Assembly (NCBI RefSeq): GCF_016864555.1
Contig: NZ_CP044011.1
Coordinates: 3,677,501-3,741,500, forward strand
Direction of reading: 5' to 3'
From: Sinorhizobium sp. BG8
GTDB taxonomy: Bacteria > Pseudomonadota > Alphaproteobacteria > Rhizobiales > Rhizobiaceae
DNA length: 64,000 nt
Shown here: positions 33,642 to 43,327 of the stretch, piece by piece
Numbering within the stretch: position 1 is the first letter of the stretch
Layout of the letters: each line of letters opens with the position of its first letter
Translations under genes and position numbers: made by a program
Notes under the pieces: model-generated
Seen by the model: only the letters and a program-made list of their open reading frames with translations
What the model was told of the DNA's origin: nothing
Database searches by the model: none

Positions 33642-34772
33642 ATGACCATCGAAGCCAACATGCCTACTCTCTCTCCGCGACTGGAGCGGGCCGGAAGCCT
33701 CCGGCCCCTGCTCGAATGGCTGGCCCGCCGCACCGAACCGCTGGCGATCGCGCTCTTCGCGGTTATCGTCGGGCTTGCTCTCTTCTCGCTGTTCATAGCG
33801 GCGATCGGCAAGTCGCCGCTGCAGCTCTTCCAGATCATGTATGCAGGCGGATTCGGCAGCTGGTTCTCGATCCAGAACTCGCTGAGCCGCGCCGCGCCAC
33901 TGCTTCTGACGGCACTTTGCGTGGCGCTTCCGGCCCGTCTCGGGCTGGTGATCATCGGTGGAGAAGGCGCCATCGTGCTGGGCGGGCTGGCATCGGCCGC
34001 GATCGCCCTGCCGCTCGTGGGCATGATGCCGCCCCTCCTTGTCTGGCTCCTGATGGCGCTTGCCGGCATGGTTGTCGGAGGTATCTGGATCGGACTATCC
34101 GGCCTGCTGCGCCATTATCGCGGTGTCAACGAGACCATCGCATCGCTGTTGCTCGCCTACATCGCCATCGCCCTGATGAACCATCTCATCGAAGGACCGC
34201 TTCGCGATCCGGCAAGCCTCAACAAGCCTTCCACGACGCCTTTGCCACCGGAATATATGCTCGGCAACATCCCGGGCATGGACGTCCACTGGGGCCTCGT
34301 CGTCGGGGTGATCGCCTGCATCGTCTCGTGGATCCTGATCGAAGCGACGAGCTTCGGCTTCGCCGCGCGCATCGCCGGCGGTAATGTCCGCGCAGCCCAG
34401 ATCCAGGGGCTGCCTGTTGGCAGGCTCATCGTGGGCTTCACCGCCCTGGCGGGCAGCTTCGCGGGTCTCGCGGGAACGATGGAGATCGCGGCCGTCCAGG
34501 GCAGCGCCAACGGGGCACTGGCCGCAGGCTACGGCTACACCGGCATCCTCGTAGCGTTTCTTGCCCGCCACAATCCGCTCGCCATCATACCCGTCGCCTT
34601 CCTTCTCGGCGGCATCGAAGCGTCGGGCGGGCTGATCCAGCGGCGCATGGGGCTGCCGGACGCAACCGTTCTCGTGCTGCAGGGGACCCTCTTCATGGTG
34701 ATCCTCTTCTGCGAAACGCTCTACGGCCGCTTCAAGATCTTCAATCCCGACCTCTGGAAAAGGAGCGCGTGA
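33642..34772 (+). CDS. ABC transporter permease (BMP/nucleoside type)
   Basis: BPD_transp_2 permease of 376 residues, YufP-like, with about ten hydrophobic segments and GGEGAIVLGGLASAA plus RHYRGVNETIASLLLAYIA, typical of nucleoside-type permeases. GGGAG precedes the ATG at 33642. It pairs with the next permease, sharing one base with it (TGATG). Confidence 0.9.
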   Translation: MTIEANMPTLSPRLERAGSLRPLLEWLARRTEPLAIALFAVIVGLALFSLFIAAIGKSPLQLFQIMYAGGFGSWFSIQNSLSRAAPLLLTALCVALPARLGLVIIGGEGAIVLGGLASAAIALPLVGMMPPLLVWLLMALAGMVVGGIWIGLSGLLRHYRGVNETIASLLLAYIAIALMNHLIEGPLRDPASLNKPSTTPLPPEYMLGNIPGMDVHWGLVVGVIACIVSWILIEATSFGFAARIAGGNVRAAQIQGLPVGRLIVGFTALAGSFAGLAGTMEIAAVQGSANGALAAGYGYTGILVAFLARHNPLAIIPVAFLLGGIEASGGLIQRRMGLPDATVLVLQGTLFMVILFCETLYGRFKIFNPDLWKRSA

Positions 34773-35698
34773 TGGACGAGACAGGCATTGGCATCTGGGG
34801 CGTTCCCCTCGCGGTCTTCGCAGGCGCGATCCGGGTCTCCACGCCCTTCATCTTCGTCAGCCTCGGCGAGGCGATCACCGAGCGCTCGGGACGCATCAAT
34901 CTGGGGCTGGAGGGCACGCTCGTATTCGGCGCGATGACGGCCTACGCCGTCGCGGTCATGACGCAATCGCCCTGGCTCGGCGTAGCCGCAGCTATGGGAA
35001 CCGGTGCGTTGTTCGGCATGCTGCACGGCTGGATCTGCAAGTTTCCGAAGGTCAACGACATCGCCATCGGAATTGCCATGATGCAGTTCGGACTGGGCCT
35101 CGCCTTCTTCCTCGGCAAGCCGTTCATCCAGCCCGCGGCACCGAAATTGCCGTCGCTACCGCTCGGCGCCTGGTCCGACGTGCCGCAGGTGCAGGCGGCG
35201 CTCAACATCAACGTGCTGTTCCTTGTCGGCGCTGCCCTTGCGGTCTTCCTGTGGTGGGCGTTTAGCAACACGAGGATCGGCCTCATCCTGCGCGTGGTCG
35301 GCGACAGCTCAGATGCGGCGCGGGCAATGGGGCTCAACCCGGATACGGTACGCCTGCTTGCGACGGCGGTCGGCGGATCGCTTGCCGCAATCGGAGGCGC
35401 CTATCTGTCGCTCTTCTACCCCGGTTCCTGGAACGAAGGCATTTCTTCCGGCCAGGGGTTGATGGCGGTGGCGCTCGTCATCTTCGCGCGCTGGAATCCG
35501 ATCGGCTGCTTCCTCGCGGCCCTGCTCTTCGGTGGCGCCGGCGCCCTCGGACCGGCTCTGCAGTCGGTCGGAGTGACCCAGGGCTACTACCTCTTCTACG
35601 CGGCACCCTACGTGCTGACGCTCGTGATCATGATTGCGACTTCTTCCCCCACCCGTTCGCTTGCCGGCGCGCCCGGCGCCCTTTCCATCACCAAATAG
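34772..35698 (+). CDS. ABC transporter permease (BMP/nucleoside type)
   Basis: Second permease, 308 residues, YufQ-like, with SLGEAITERSGRINLGLEGTL near the N-terminus and the coupling loop SSDAARAMGLNPDTVR around 178-193. The ATG at 34772 has an AAAGGAG site and overlaps the preceding stop, so the two permeases are made in equal amounts. The in-frame GTG at 34769 is a less likely start. Confidence 0.9.
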   Translation: MDETGIGIWGVPLAVFAGAIRVSTPFIFVSLGEAITERSGRINLGLEGTLVFGAMTAYAVAVMTQSPWLGVAAAMGTGALFGMLHGWICKFPKVNDIAIGIAMMQFGLGLAFFLGKPFIQPAAPKLPSLPLGAWSDVPQVQAALNINVLFLVGAALAVFLWWAFSNTRIGLILRVVGDSSDAARAMGLNPDTVRLLATAVGGSLAAIGGAYLSLFYPGSWNEGISSGQGLMAVALVIFARWNPIGCFLAALLFGGAGALGPALQSVGVTQGYYLFYAAPYVLTLVIMIATSSPTRSLAGAPGALSITK

Positions 35699-35710
35699 GA
35701 GCGACCCGTC

Positions 35711-36427
35711 ATGAACAGTCTCGCCCCCCTTGCCGCCGCAGACCAGGCGCTCCGCTACGTCGACGCCGACCCCTACCCCTGGCCCTACAACGGCAATCTC
35801 AGACCTGACAACACGGCCCTGATCATCATCGACATGCAGACGGATTTCTGTGGCAAGGGCGGCTATGTCGATCACATGGGCTACGACCTCTCACTGGTAC
35901 AGGCGCCGATCGAGCCGATCAGGAAGGTCCTGGCCGCCATGCGCACCAAGGGCTACCATATCATCCACACCCGCGAGGGTCATCGGCCCGATCTTGCGGA
36001 CCTGCCCGCCAACAAGCGCTGGCGCTCGCGACGCATCAATGCTGGCATCGGCGACCCAGGCCCCTGCGGACGCATCCTTGTTCGCGGTGAGCCCGGCTGG
36101 GACATCATCCCCGAGCTTTACCCGATCGAGGGCGAGACGATCATCGACAAGCCCGGCAAGGGTTCCTTCTGCGCCACCGATCTCGAGCTGATCCTGAACC
36201 AGAAGCGCATCGAGAACATAATCCTCACAGGTATCACCACCGATGTCTGCGTATCGACAACCATGCGCGAGGCCAATGACCGCGGCTTCGAGTGCCTGCT
36301 TTTGGAGGATTGCTGCGGAGCCACCGACTACGGCAACCACCTCGCGGCGATCAAGATGGTGAAGATGCAGGGCGGCGTCTTCGGCTCGGTTTCCAACTCC
36401 ACGTCCCTCGTGAGTGCACTGCCATGA
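35711..36427 (+). CDS. biuH: Biuret amidohydrolase (cysteine hydrolase, isochorismatase-like)
   Basis: Isochorismatase-fold cysteine hydrolase of 238 residues. Asp41, Lys147 and Cys180 have exactly the spacing of the catalytic Asp36-Lys142-Cys175 triad of the Rhizobium leguminosarum biuret hydrolase, and the surrounding segments ([49 protein letters not shown]) look nearly the same as I recall that enzyme. It converts biuret to allophanate and ammonia. It lies between the permeases and the importer ATPase, with the allophanate hydrolase downstream in the same operon, giving a complete biuret-to-ammonia route. Confidence 0.9.
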   Translation: MNSLAPLAAADQALRYVDADPYPWPYNGNLRPDNTALIIIDMQTDFCGKGGYVDHMGYDLSLVQAPIEPIRKVLAAMRTKGYHIIHTREGHRPDLADLPANKRWRSRRINAGIGDPGPCGRILVRGEPGWDIIPELYPIEGETIIDKPGKGSFCATDLELILNQKRIENIILTGITTDVCVSTTMREANDRGFECLLLEDCCGATDYGNHLAAIKMVKMQGGVFGSVSNSTSLVSALP

Positions 36428-37970
36428 TCGTCGGCGAGATCCCTTCCTCGAAATCCATTCCCGCAGTCGGTATCGAGACGGTCGACATGACCATGCGCTT
36501 CGGCTCCTTCACGGCGCTGGACCACGTTTCGATCAAGGTGCCGGCCGGCTCGTTCCATGCACTTCTCGGCGAAAACGGCGCCGGCAAGTCGACCCTCGTC
36601 AAGTGCATCATGGGCTTCTACCACCAGACGTCCGGCCAGCTCCAGGTCGATGACAGGGAGGTGGCGATCGCCTCGCCGCGCGATGCCGCGGGCCACGGTC
36701 TCGGCATGGTCTATCAGCATTTCACCCTTGTTCCCTCCCTGACCGGAGCCGAGAACCTGGTGATAAGCCGGGCGAAGGTCCCGGCGGTCATCAATTGGGC
36801 AAGGGAAAAGAAGGCGCTTGCTGCCTTCATGGAGACGATGCCCTTTGACATCCCGCTGAACCGGCCGGTCAGCGAACTTGCAGCCGGCGAGAAGCAGAAG
36901 CTCGAAATCGTCAAGCAGCTGTATCTCGGCCGGCGCTTCCTCGTTCTCGACGAACCGACCTCGGTGCTTACCCCGGCGGAAGCGGACGACATGCTTGGCC
37001 TCGTTCGCGGCCTGACGGAGCGCGGTGAACTGACCGTGCTGATGATCAGCCACAAGTTCCATGAGGTGACGAAGTTCGCGGACGCCGTCTCGGTCCTTCG
37101 CAGGGGCAAGCTCACCGGCACCGGAAAGGTCGCCGAGCTCTCGACCAAGGACATGGCAGCGATGATGATCGGAGACGTGAAGCTCGCCGAGCTCGACACC
37201 CGCCTCCCCGTTTCCCATGAAGCCTCGCCGGTACTCGCGGTGCAGAACGTGCGAGCGCCCGATCGTTCCGGTCTGAAGTCGATCGACATCTCCGAACTCG
37301 TCGTGCGCTCGGGGAAATCGTCGGCATTGCCGGAATTTCCGGCAATGGCCAGAAGGAGCTTGCCGAGATCTTGGCCGGGCAGCGCCAGACGCTGTCCGGA
37401 GAGGTTTCGGTCAAAGGCAGGCCCTATGGCGCGACACGGCCGGAAACGCGCTCGAACAACGTCCGCTTCATCCCGGAAGAACCGCTGAACAATGCCTGCG
37501 CCCCGCGAATGAGCGTCACGGAGAACCTCGCCTTTCGCACCTTCGATGTGGCCAAAACCGGCGGCGACGCCATCTGGCTCGACGGCCGGTCGATGCGAAA
37601 GCGCGCCGCCGCGCTCATCTCCGATTTCAAGGTGAAGACCGCATCATCATCCTCCCCCATCGCCGCTCTTTCCGGCGGGAACGTCCAGAGGGCCGTGCTG
37701 GCGCGCGAACTGACGGGCGAGGTCGATCTGCTGATCGTCTCCAACCCCTGCTTCGGCCTCGATTTCTCCGCAGTCGCCGAGATCCGGGCGCGCATCATGA
37801 AGGCCCGCAATGCAGGAACCGCGGTATTGCTGCTTTCGGAGGATCTCGACGAACTGATGGAGATGTCGGATCGCATCATGGTGATGTCCGACGGCAGGCT
37901 CGTTTACGAAACGCCGATCCGAGATGCCGACATCTCGGTTATCGGCGCGCATATGGCGGGTCACCACTGA
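36424..37970 (+). pseudogene. ABC transporter ATP-binding protein (BMP/nucleoside type), frameshifted
   Basis: Double-domain ABC ATPase of about 515 residues that should power the BMP-type importer. Domain 1 is intact: Walker A GENGAGKST, signature region LAAGEKQKLEIVKQL, Walker B FLVLDEPTS. Domain 2 starts in frame, then breaks at the G run at 37311-37314; the rest ([23 protein letters not shown], signature [20 protein letters not shown]) is in another frame ending at 37970. One extra G gives [24 protein letters not shown] and a normal protein. A sequence error is likely; if real, the importer would lose half its ATPase. Start ATG 36424 overlaps biuH by four bases. Confidence 0.82.
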
Positions 37971-38638
37971 TGGAGCATATCAAGGCACAACCTTTCGCGT
38001 TCCCGCTGAAACGTGACTCCATCGCACTCGTCGTCATCGACATGCAGCGCGATTTCGCCGAAGAGGGCGGTTTCGGCGCGAGCCTCGGCAACGATGTCAG
38101 CCGCGTGGCGAAGATCGTCCCCGACGTCAAGCGGCTGATCGACGGGTTCCGCAGTGCCGGGCTGCCGGTAATCCACACGATGGAATGCCACAGGCCGGAC
38201 CTCTCGGACCTTCCGCCCGCCAAGCGCGACCGCGGATCGCCTTCGCTTCGCATCGGCGACGACGGGCCGATGGGGCGCATCCTCATCGCCGGCGAGCCGG
38301 GTACGGCCATCCTGCCGGAGCTCGCCCCCGTCGATGGCGAGGTGGTCATCGAGAAGCCGGGCAAGGGAGCGTTCTATGCAACCCCGCTCGGCGAAATACT
38401 GAAGGAGCGCGGCATCGGTCAGCTCGTCTTTGCAGGCGTCACGACGGAAGTCTGCGTACAGACGACCATGCGCGAGGCGAACGATCGGGGCTACGAGTGC
38501 ATTCTGGTCGAGGAGGCGACCGAAAGCTATTTTCCGGAGTTCAAGGCGGCTGCGATCGAGATGATCCGCGCACAGGGCGCGATCGTCGGCTGGACCGCCT
38601 CGCTTGACGACCTGCTCGAGGGGCTTCACCGTGCCTGA
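37970..38638 (+). CDS. Second cysteine hydrolase (isochorismatase-like), possibly triuret or ureide hydrolase
   Basis: Isochorismatase-family hydrolase of 222 residues with the triad Asp24 (VVIDMQRDF), Lys129 (EKPGKGAF) and Cys162 ([21 protein letters not shown]). It is related to, but clearly different from, the biuret hydrolase of the same operon: it lacks the extended N-terminus and the [12 protein letters not shown] segment. Known relatives act on ureidoacrylate, biuret and triuret. Beside biuH and an allophanate hydrolase, a triuret hydrolase that feeds biuH is an attractive guess; ureidoacrylate or a homologous amide is the alternative. Its ATG shares a base with the preceding stop. Confidence 0.78.
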   Translation: MEHIKAQPFAFPLKRDSIALVVIDMQRDFAEEGGFGASLGNDVSRVAKIVPDVKRLIDGFRSAGLPVIHTMECHRPDLSDLPPAKRDRGSPSLRIGDDGPMGRILIAGEPGTAILPELAPVDGEVVIEKPGKGAFYATPLGEILKERGIGQLVFAGVTTEVCVQTTMREANDRGYECILVEEATESYFPEFKAAAIEMIRAQGAIVGWTASLDDLLEGLHRA

Positions 38639-38981
38639 AACAACGCGAGAAAGACTGACGAACGGCGGCTGGCGCGAACTCGAATTCGAAGGTTTTCGAG
38701 ACGGCGTGACGATCCACTGGATCAAGCACTTTTCGGAGGACCGGCCGGGCGTGGCCCTCCTGAAATACGAAGCTGGTGCCTCCGTGCCCCGGCATCGTCA
38801 CGAGGGACTCGAGACCATTTTCGTGCTGCACGGCACGCAATCCGACGAGGCGGGCGACTACGGCGTCGGATCCTATGTCGTCAATGACGAGGGCACGGAA
38901 CATTCCGTCTGGAGCGATACCGGATGCGTGGTGTTGATCCAATGGGATCGGCCGGTCAGAATATTGCAAGGAGAAGACTGA
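38631..38981 (+). CDS. Cupin domain protein (ChrR-like)
   Basis: Small single-cupin protein of 116 residues. [15 protein letters not shown] near residues 52-66 is cupin motif 1 with His, His and Glu metal ligands, and [13 protein letters not shown] is motif 2. The GTG start at 38631 has a GAGGGG site and overlaps the preceding hydrolase gene by eight bases. Its role is unknown; cupins in catabolic operons are often small metalloenzymes or ligand sensors. Tight coupling implies that it takes part in the same ureide pathway. Confidence 0.75.
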   Translation: MPETTRERLTNGGWRELEFEGFRDGVTIHWIKHFSEDRPGVALLKYEAGASVPRHRHEGLETIFVLHGTQSDEAGDYGVGSYVVNDEGTEHSVWSDTGCVVLIQWDRPVRILQGED

Positions 38982-38984
38982 CGC

Positions 38985-40790
38985 ATGACACAGGAACAGG
39001 CTTTCGACATTGCCTCGCTGCACCGTGCATACAAAGCGGGATGGAGCGTCGGCGAGATGGTCGACATCGTGTTTGCGCGCATCGCCGCCGTCGATGACGC
39101 CGGCATCTTCCTGCATCTCGCCGACCGGCAGCAACTGATGGACGATGCGTCCGCACTCGGTCCATTTGACACGACCTCTCGGCCGCTCTGGGGCATCCCT
39201 TTCGCCGTCAAGGACAACATCGACGTCGCAGGCATGCCGACCACGGCCGCCTGCCCGAACTATGCCTATGTACCCGACACCGACGCGACGGTCGTCCGGT
39301 TTCTGAAGGAGGCCGGCGCCCTGGTGATCGGCAAGACCAATCTCGACCAGTTCGCGACAGGGCTCGTCGGCGTACGCACCCCCTACCCCGTTCCTCGCAA
39401 CGCGATCGACGCACGGCTCGTGCCCGGCGGTTCGAGCTCGGGCTCGGCAGTTGCGACGGCACACGGCATAGTGAGCTTTGCGCTGGGCACGGACACGGCC
39501 GGCTCCGGCCGCATACCCGCCGGGCTCAACAACATCGTCGGCCTGAAGCCGAGCGCCGGTGCGATCTCCACCGCGGGCGTCATCCCCGCCTGCCGCACCC
39601 TCGACTGCGTCTCGATCTTCGCGCTGACGGTGGACGATGCCTGGAGCGTCTTCTCGATAGCGGCAAAGCCGGATACATCGGATCCCTACTCCCGGGAATT
39701 CGCACCATTTTACCGCGACCCCGTCCCGCCAGTCCTTGCCATCGGCGTTCCGGCGAAGACCGACTGGCACTTTTTCGGCGACGCTGCGATGGAAGCGGCC
39801 TACGAAAGCGCGCTCTCGCGCCTGCGGGCGATGGGCCATCGACTTGTCGAACTTCCGTTCACCGATTTCTATGCCGCCGCCAACTTGCTCTATGAAGGCG
39901 CCTGGGTCGCCGAGCGCTACGCGGCTGTGAAGGACTTCTTCGACATGAGCGAGTCGAGCTTTCATCCGGTGACGCGAAAGATCTATGGCGCAGCGAAGAC
40001 GCTCTCCGCCGCGGATGCCTTCAACGGCTTCTATGCGTTGCAGGCGCTAAGGCGAAAGGTCGCCCCGCTCATTGCATCCGTGGACCTGATCTGCGTGCCG
40101 ACGGCACCGACCCACTACACACTCGCCGATCTCGAGGCGGAGCCGATCCGGGAAAACTCGAGGCTTGGGACCTATACCAACTTCGTGAACCTGCTCGACA
40201 TGTGCGGAATAGCGGTCCCCACCGGGGCCCGCACAGATGGCCTGCCCGCGAGTGTCACGCTACTTGCGCCTGCCGGAAAGGACGACCTTTCGGCTTCTCT
40301 CGCCGCGGAACTGCACCGCGCGAGTGAACTCGCCCTCGGGGCGACCGTTTGGCCGCAGCCCGAGAAACCGAAGGCGGCCGCACCGCGATCCGGGGATCTG
40401 GTCGACGTCGTTGTCGTCGGCGCCCATCTCTCAGGCATGCCGCTGAACGCCGAACTGCGCGGCCTCGGCGCCCGCTTTTCGCGCGTCGCACAGACCGCCA
40501 AGGCATACAGGCTCTACGCCCTTGCCGGCACGAGCCCGCCAAAGCCCGGCCTCATCCGCTCCGCCGGCGCCGATGGTGCGATGATCGACGTAGAGGTCTG
40601 GCAACTGACGGCCGAGGCCTTCGGCCGGTTCGTTGCCGCCATTCCCTCTCCGCTTGGCATCGGAACCATCTCGCTTGCCGACGGCACTTCGGCCAAGGGT
40701 TTCCTGGTGGAGGCGGCAGCTTTGAATGGCGCCAAGGACATCACGGCCTATGGCGGCTGGCGCGCATATGTCAGGAGCTCCGCAGCATAG
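38985..40790 (+). CDS. atzF: Allophanate hydrolase (AtzF-type amidase)
   Basis: Amidase-signature enzyme of 601 residues. Lys76, Ser150 and Ser174 have exactly the spacing of the Lys91-Ser165-Ser189 triad of Pseudomonas AtzF. The amidase domain covers about residues 1-455, then a C-terminal domain from about 465 (VVVVGAHLSGMPLNAELRGLGA) that in this family carries out decarboxylation of the amidase product. It converts allophanate to carbon dioxide and ammonia and completes biuret use. The length matches AtzF (about 605). It starts three bases after the cupin gene. Confidence 0.92.
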   Translation: MTQEQAFDIASLHRAYKAGWSVGEMVDIVFARIAAVDDAGIFLHLADRQQLMDDASALGPFDTTSRPLWGIPFAVKDNIDVAGMPTTAACPNYAYVPDTDATVVRFLKEAGALVIGKTNLDQFATGLVGVRTPYPVPRNAIDARLVPGGSSSGSAVATAHGIVSFALGTDTAGSGRIPAGLNNIVGLKPSAGAISTAGVIPACRTLDCVSIFALTVDDAWSVFSIAAKPDTSDPYSREFAPFYRDPVPPVLAIGVPAKTDWHFFGDAAMEAAYESALSRLRAMGHRLVELPFTDFYAAANLLYEGAWVAERYAAVKDFFDMSESSFHPVTRKIYGAAKTLSAADAFNGFYALQALRRKVAPLIASVDLICVPTAPTHYTLADLEAEPIRENSRLGTYTNFVNLLDMCGIAVPTGARTDGLPASVTLLAPAGKDDLSASLAAELHRASELALGATVWPQPEKPKAAAPRSGDLVDVVVVGAHLSGMPLNAELRGLGARFSRVAQTAKAYRLYALAGTSPPKPGLIRSAGADGAMIDVEVWQLTAEAFGRFVAAIPSPLGIGTISLADGTSAKGFLVEAAALNGAKDITAYGGWRAYVRSSAA

Positions 40791-40826
40791 GCGGTCCGGC
40801 TGGTCGCGGGAGCCCTCTCCGGGGGA

Positions 40827-41255
40827 CTATGACCGCGAACTTGCGACCTTCTCGCGAAGCCGATCTTCCAGCGCCGCCACCTCCGGTGTCAGGGCGTCGC
40901 CAAAGTCGGCCGCCTCGAATACACGGCGAATTTCGAGCTCGCTCGGACCGGGCATCGGATTGGGGCAGCGCTTGGCCCAGGCAACCGCTTCTTCCATGTC
41001 CTTGACCTCCCACAGCCAGAAGCCGGCAACCAACTCACCGACCTGCGCGAAGGGACCGTCGATGACCGTGCGGTTCGGTCCGTCGAAGGCGATCCGTTTT
41101 CCCCTGGAAGAAGGATGCAGACCCTCGCCGGCAAGAAGAATACCGGCATTGACCAGTTCCTCGTTGTACCTGCCCATGGCCTCGAGAAGCTCGGTCGTGG
41201 GCATAATTCCGTCTTCGCTTTCCTTCGACGCCTTTACCAGAACCATAACGCGCAT
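40827..41255 (-). CDS. YCII-related (DGPF) domain protein
   Basis: A 142-residue dimeric alpha-beta-barrel-type protein of the YCII/DGPF family. It begins MRVMVLVKASKESEDG and contains VIDGPFAQVGELVAGFWLWEV (residues about 67-87), the DGPF hallmark. AAGGGAG precedes the ATG at 41255. Members often neighbour ECF sigma factor genes; none is present here. The biochemical role is unknown. It converges with the allophanate hydrolase gene. Confidence 0.88.
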   Translation of the reverse strand: MRVMVLVKASKESEDGIMPTTELLEAMGRYNEELVNAGILLAGEGLHPSSRGKRIAFDGPNRTVIDGPFAQVGELVAGFWLWEVKDMEEAVAWAKRCPNPMPGPSELEIRRVFEAADFGDALTPEVAALEDRLREKVASSRS

Positions 41256-41480
41256 CGTCTCTTCTCCCTTGATTGCGGAGGCGTGAGCGCCTCGCTGTCC
41301 ATATGACGCAGCAGGATCGGCTGGACAGACATTCGCCCGGATTATTTTTCGCTTCTTGGCAGCTCGCCGAATTTCGGGGAGTGAAAGGACCGTTGCGGCG
41401 CACAAACGTCGGAAAGCTAATTGATGCGCTGCCGCGACGAACTTGCATTGACTCATCATGCCTTTGCCAATTCAATCGCA

Positions 41481-41511
41481 ACTGATCTGGTGGACCAACC
41501 AGTGGGTCAGT
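41481..41511. promoter_or_regulatory. Nested inverted repeats, candidate GntR operator
   Basis: ACTGA (41481-41485) and TCAGT (41507-41511) enclose CTGGT (41487-41491) and ACCAG (41498-41502); TGGTGGACCA at 41488-41497 is itself nearly symmetric and resembles the TGGTNNACCA type sites of FadR/GntR proteins. The block ends 12 bases before the regulator's start, so autorepression is likely. Confidence 0.5.
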
Positions 41512-41523
41512 TAGGGGCGAGCT

Positions 41524-42303
41524 GTGATCGACGGAAGTCCGATACTCACGCAGATGCCAAAGGTCGGGCACAGCCTCGACCGACGCACGGCCCGTGACTT
41601 GATCGCTGAAAAGCTGATGGTGCTCATTGCCACCAACATGCTGCGGCCCGGCGATGAATTGCCCGGCGAGCGGGAGCTCGCAAATGTTCTGCATGTCAGC
41701 CGGGAAACGGTTCGTGGAGCGATCCAGACGCTCTCCGCCCGCGGAATAGTGGAGGTGTCGCAGGGCAGCCGCACACGGGTGGCCAATGTCGATCTGAGCC
41801 ACGTGACGGTGACGATCGCGACCCCCAACGCCATCGACAGCTACGACCTCGATTCCGTTCATGCCGCCCGCCTCCATATCGAACTCAAGATCGTGGGCGA
41901 CGCGGCGGAGAGAATCGACGAGGAAACGCTCGCCAAGCTCGACAGCCTGCTCGAAGCGCAAAGACTGGGCGGCGACGATTCCATGCGCTTCCTGATCTGC
42001 GACAGGGAGTTCCATCTCGCCATCTACCGGGCCTGCGGGAACCCCCTTCTCTCCGATTTCGTGACAGACCTCTACACCTACATGATGGACCACCGTCGCA
42101 GCGCCATGTCGCGCCCGGGTGCGATCGCCGCCAGCTATCGTGACCACAGCGAAATCGTGGATTCCCTTCGAAGGCGGGACCGCGAAGCGGTCGTGGCCGC
42201 ATTCCGGCATCACCTGATGCGCATCTACGAGACGACGCGCGAATTGCTCGCGGAGGACGGGCAAAACCGGGCGAAGGTGAAGGAAATCAACTCGACACGC
42301 TGA
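41524..42303 (+). CDS. GntR family regulator (FadR-type, FCD domain)
   Basis: GntR regulator of 259 residues with the helix-turn-helix at about 35-90 (LPGERELANVLHVSRETVRGAIQTL) and an FCD domain whose metal ligands are probably in DREFHLAIY, SYRDHSEIV and FRHHLMRIY. The GTG start at 41524 follows GGGGCGAG. It precedes, in the same orientation, the DenD-like dehydrogenase and importer genes and probably controls them; sugar acids are frequent FCD ligands. Confidence 0.9.
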   Translation: MIDGSPILTQMPKVGHSLDRRTARDLIAEKLMVLIATNMLRPGDELPGERELANVLHVSRETVRGAIQTLSARGIVEVSQGSRTRVANVDLSHVTVTIATPNAIDSYDLDSVHAARLHIELKIVGDAAERIDEETLAKLDSLLEAQRLGGDDSMRFLICDREFHLAIYRACGNPLLSDFVTDLYTYMMDHRRSAMSRPGAIAASYRDHSEIVDSLRRRDREAVVAAFRHHLMRIYETTRELLAEDGQNRAKVKEINSTR

Positions 42304-42342
42304 TCCGCTCTTGCGGACTTACAACTGGGAGGTTGGCCGCGC

Positions 42343-43326
42343 ATGCATGTTATGGTGATAGGTGCCGCGGGAATGGTAGGCCGCAAGCTGGTCGAAGCGT
42401 TTGCCGCCGGGCCCGACTCATTCGGTAAGCCGATTGATCGGCTGACGTTGGTGGATGTGATCCCGCCAACCATCCCGCCTGCCCTTTCAGGCGTTTCCGC
42501 CGCCTTGGCGATCGACCTTTCCGACGCCGATGCGGCAGCGCGCCTTATCGCAACCCGTCCCGACGTGATCTTCCACCTCGCTGCCATCGTATCCGGCGAG
42601 GCCGAGGCCGATTTCGACAAAGGCTATCGCGTCAACCTCGACGGCACGCGTGCGCTGTTCGAGGCGATCCGCCACGAGGGGCGGAGAGAGCCCTACAAGC
42701 CGCGCGTTATTTTCGCCTCGTCGATCGCCGTCTTCGGCGAGCCCTTCCCCGAGAAGATCGGCGACGAGTTCTTCACCACACCGCTCACGAGCTACGGCAC
42801 GCAAAAGGCGATCTGCGAACTGCTGCTCTCGGACTATACCCGGCGCGGGTTCTTCGACGGCATCGGCATTCGCCTGCCGACGATCTGCATCCGGCCGGGC
42901 ACGCCAAACAAGGCAGCCTCCGGATTTTTCTCGAACATCCTGAGAGAGCCGCTGGCAGGTCAGGAAGCGGTGCTGCCGGTCGATGAGAGCGTGCGTCACT
43001 GGTTTGCCAGCCCACGCTCCGCCGTGGGGTTCTTCCTGCACGCGGCCCTCATCGACACGGCGAAGATTGGCCCCCGGCGCAACCTCACCATGCCCGGTCT
43101 CTCCGCGCTCGTCGGCGAGGAGATTGAGGCACTCCGGCGCGTTGCCGGCGAAAAGGCAGTACGCCTGATCCGGCGCGAACCCGATCCCGTGATCCGCAGG
43201 ATTGTTTCCGGCTGGGCGACCGATTTCGATGCGCGGCGCGCGAGGGAACTGGGATTTACGGCGGAGTCGAATTTCGACGAGATCATTCGAATCCACATAG
43301 ACGACGAACTTGGAGGAAATTTCTGA
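42343..43326 (+). CDS. D-erythronate dehydrogenase-like NAD-dependent SDR (DenD family)
   Basis: Extended SDR of 327 residues with GAAGMVG at 7-13, Ser126, Tyr151 and Lys155 (SYGTQK) and [28 protein letters not shown], which is characteristic of the DenD group of NAD-dependent four-carbon acid sugar dehydrogenases. No DenK/OtnK-type kinase is encoded nearby, so the pathway here may not be the known erythronate route. The gene sits 39 bases after the GntR gene and one base before the next SDR gene. Confidence 0.83.
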   Translation: MHVMVIGAAGMVGRKLVEAFAAGPDSFGKPIDRLTLVDVIPPTIPPALSGVSAALAIDLSDADAAARLIATRPDVIFHLAAIVSGEAEADFDKGYRVNLDGTRALFEAIRHEGRREPYKPRVIFASSIAVFGEPFPEKIGDEFFTTPLTSYGTQKAICELLLSDYTRRGFFDGIGIRLPTICIRPGTPNKAASGFFSNILREPLAGQEAVLPVDESVRHWFASPRSAVGFFLHAALIDTAKIGPRRNLTMPGLSALVGEEIEALRRVAGEKAVRLIRREPDPVIRRIVSGWATDFDARRARELGFTAESNFDEIIRIHIDDELGGNF

Positions 43327-43327
43327 G

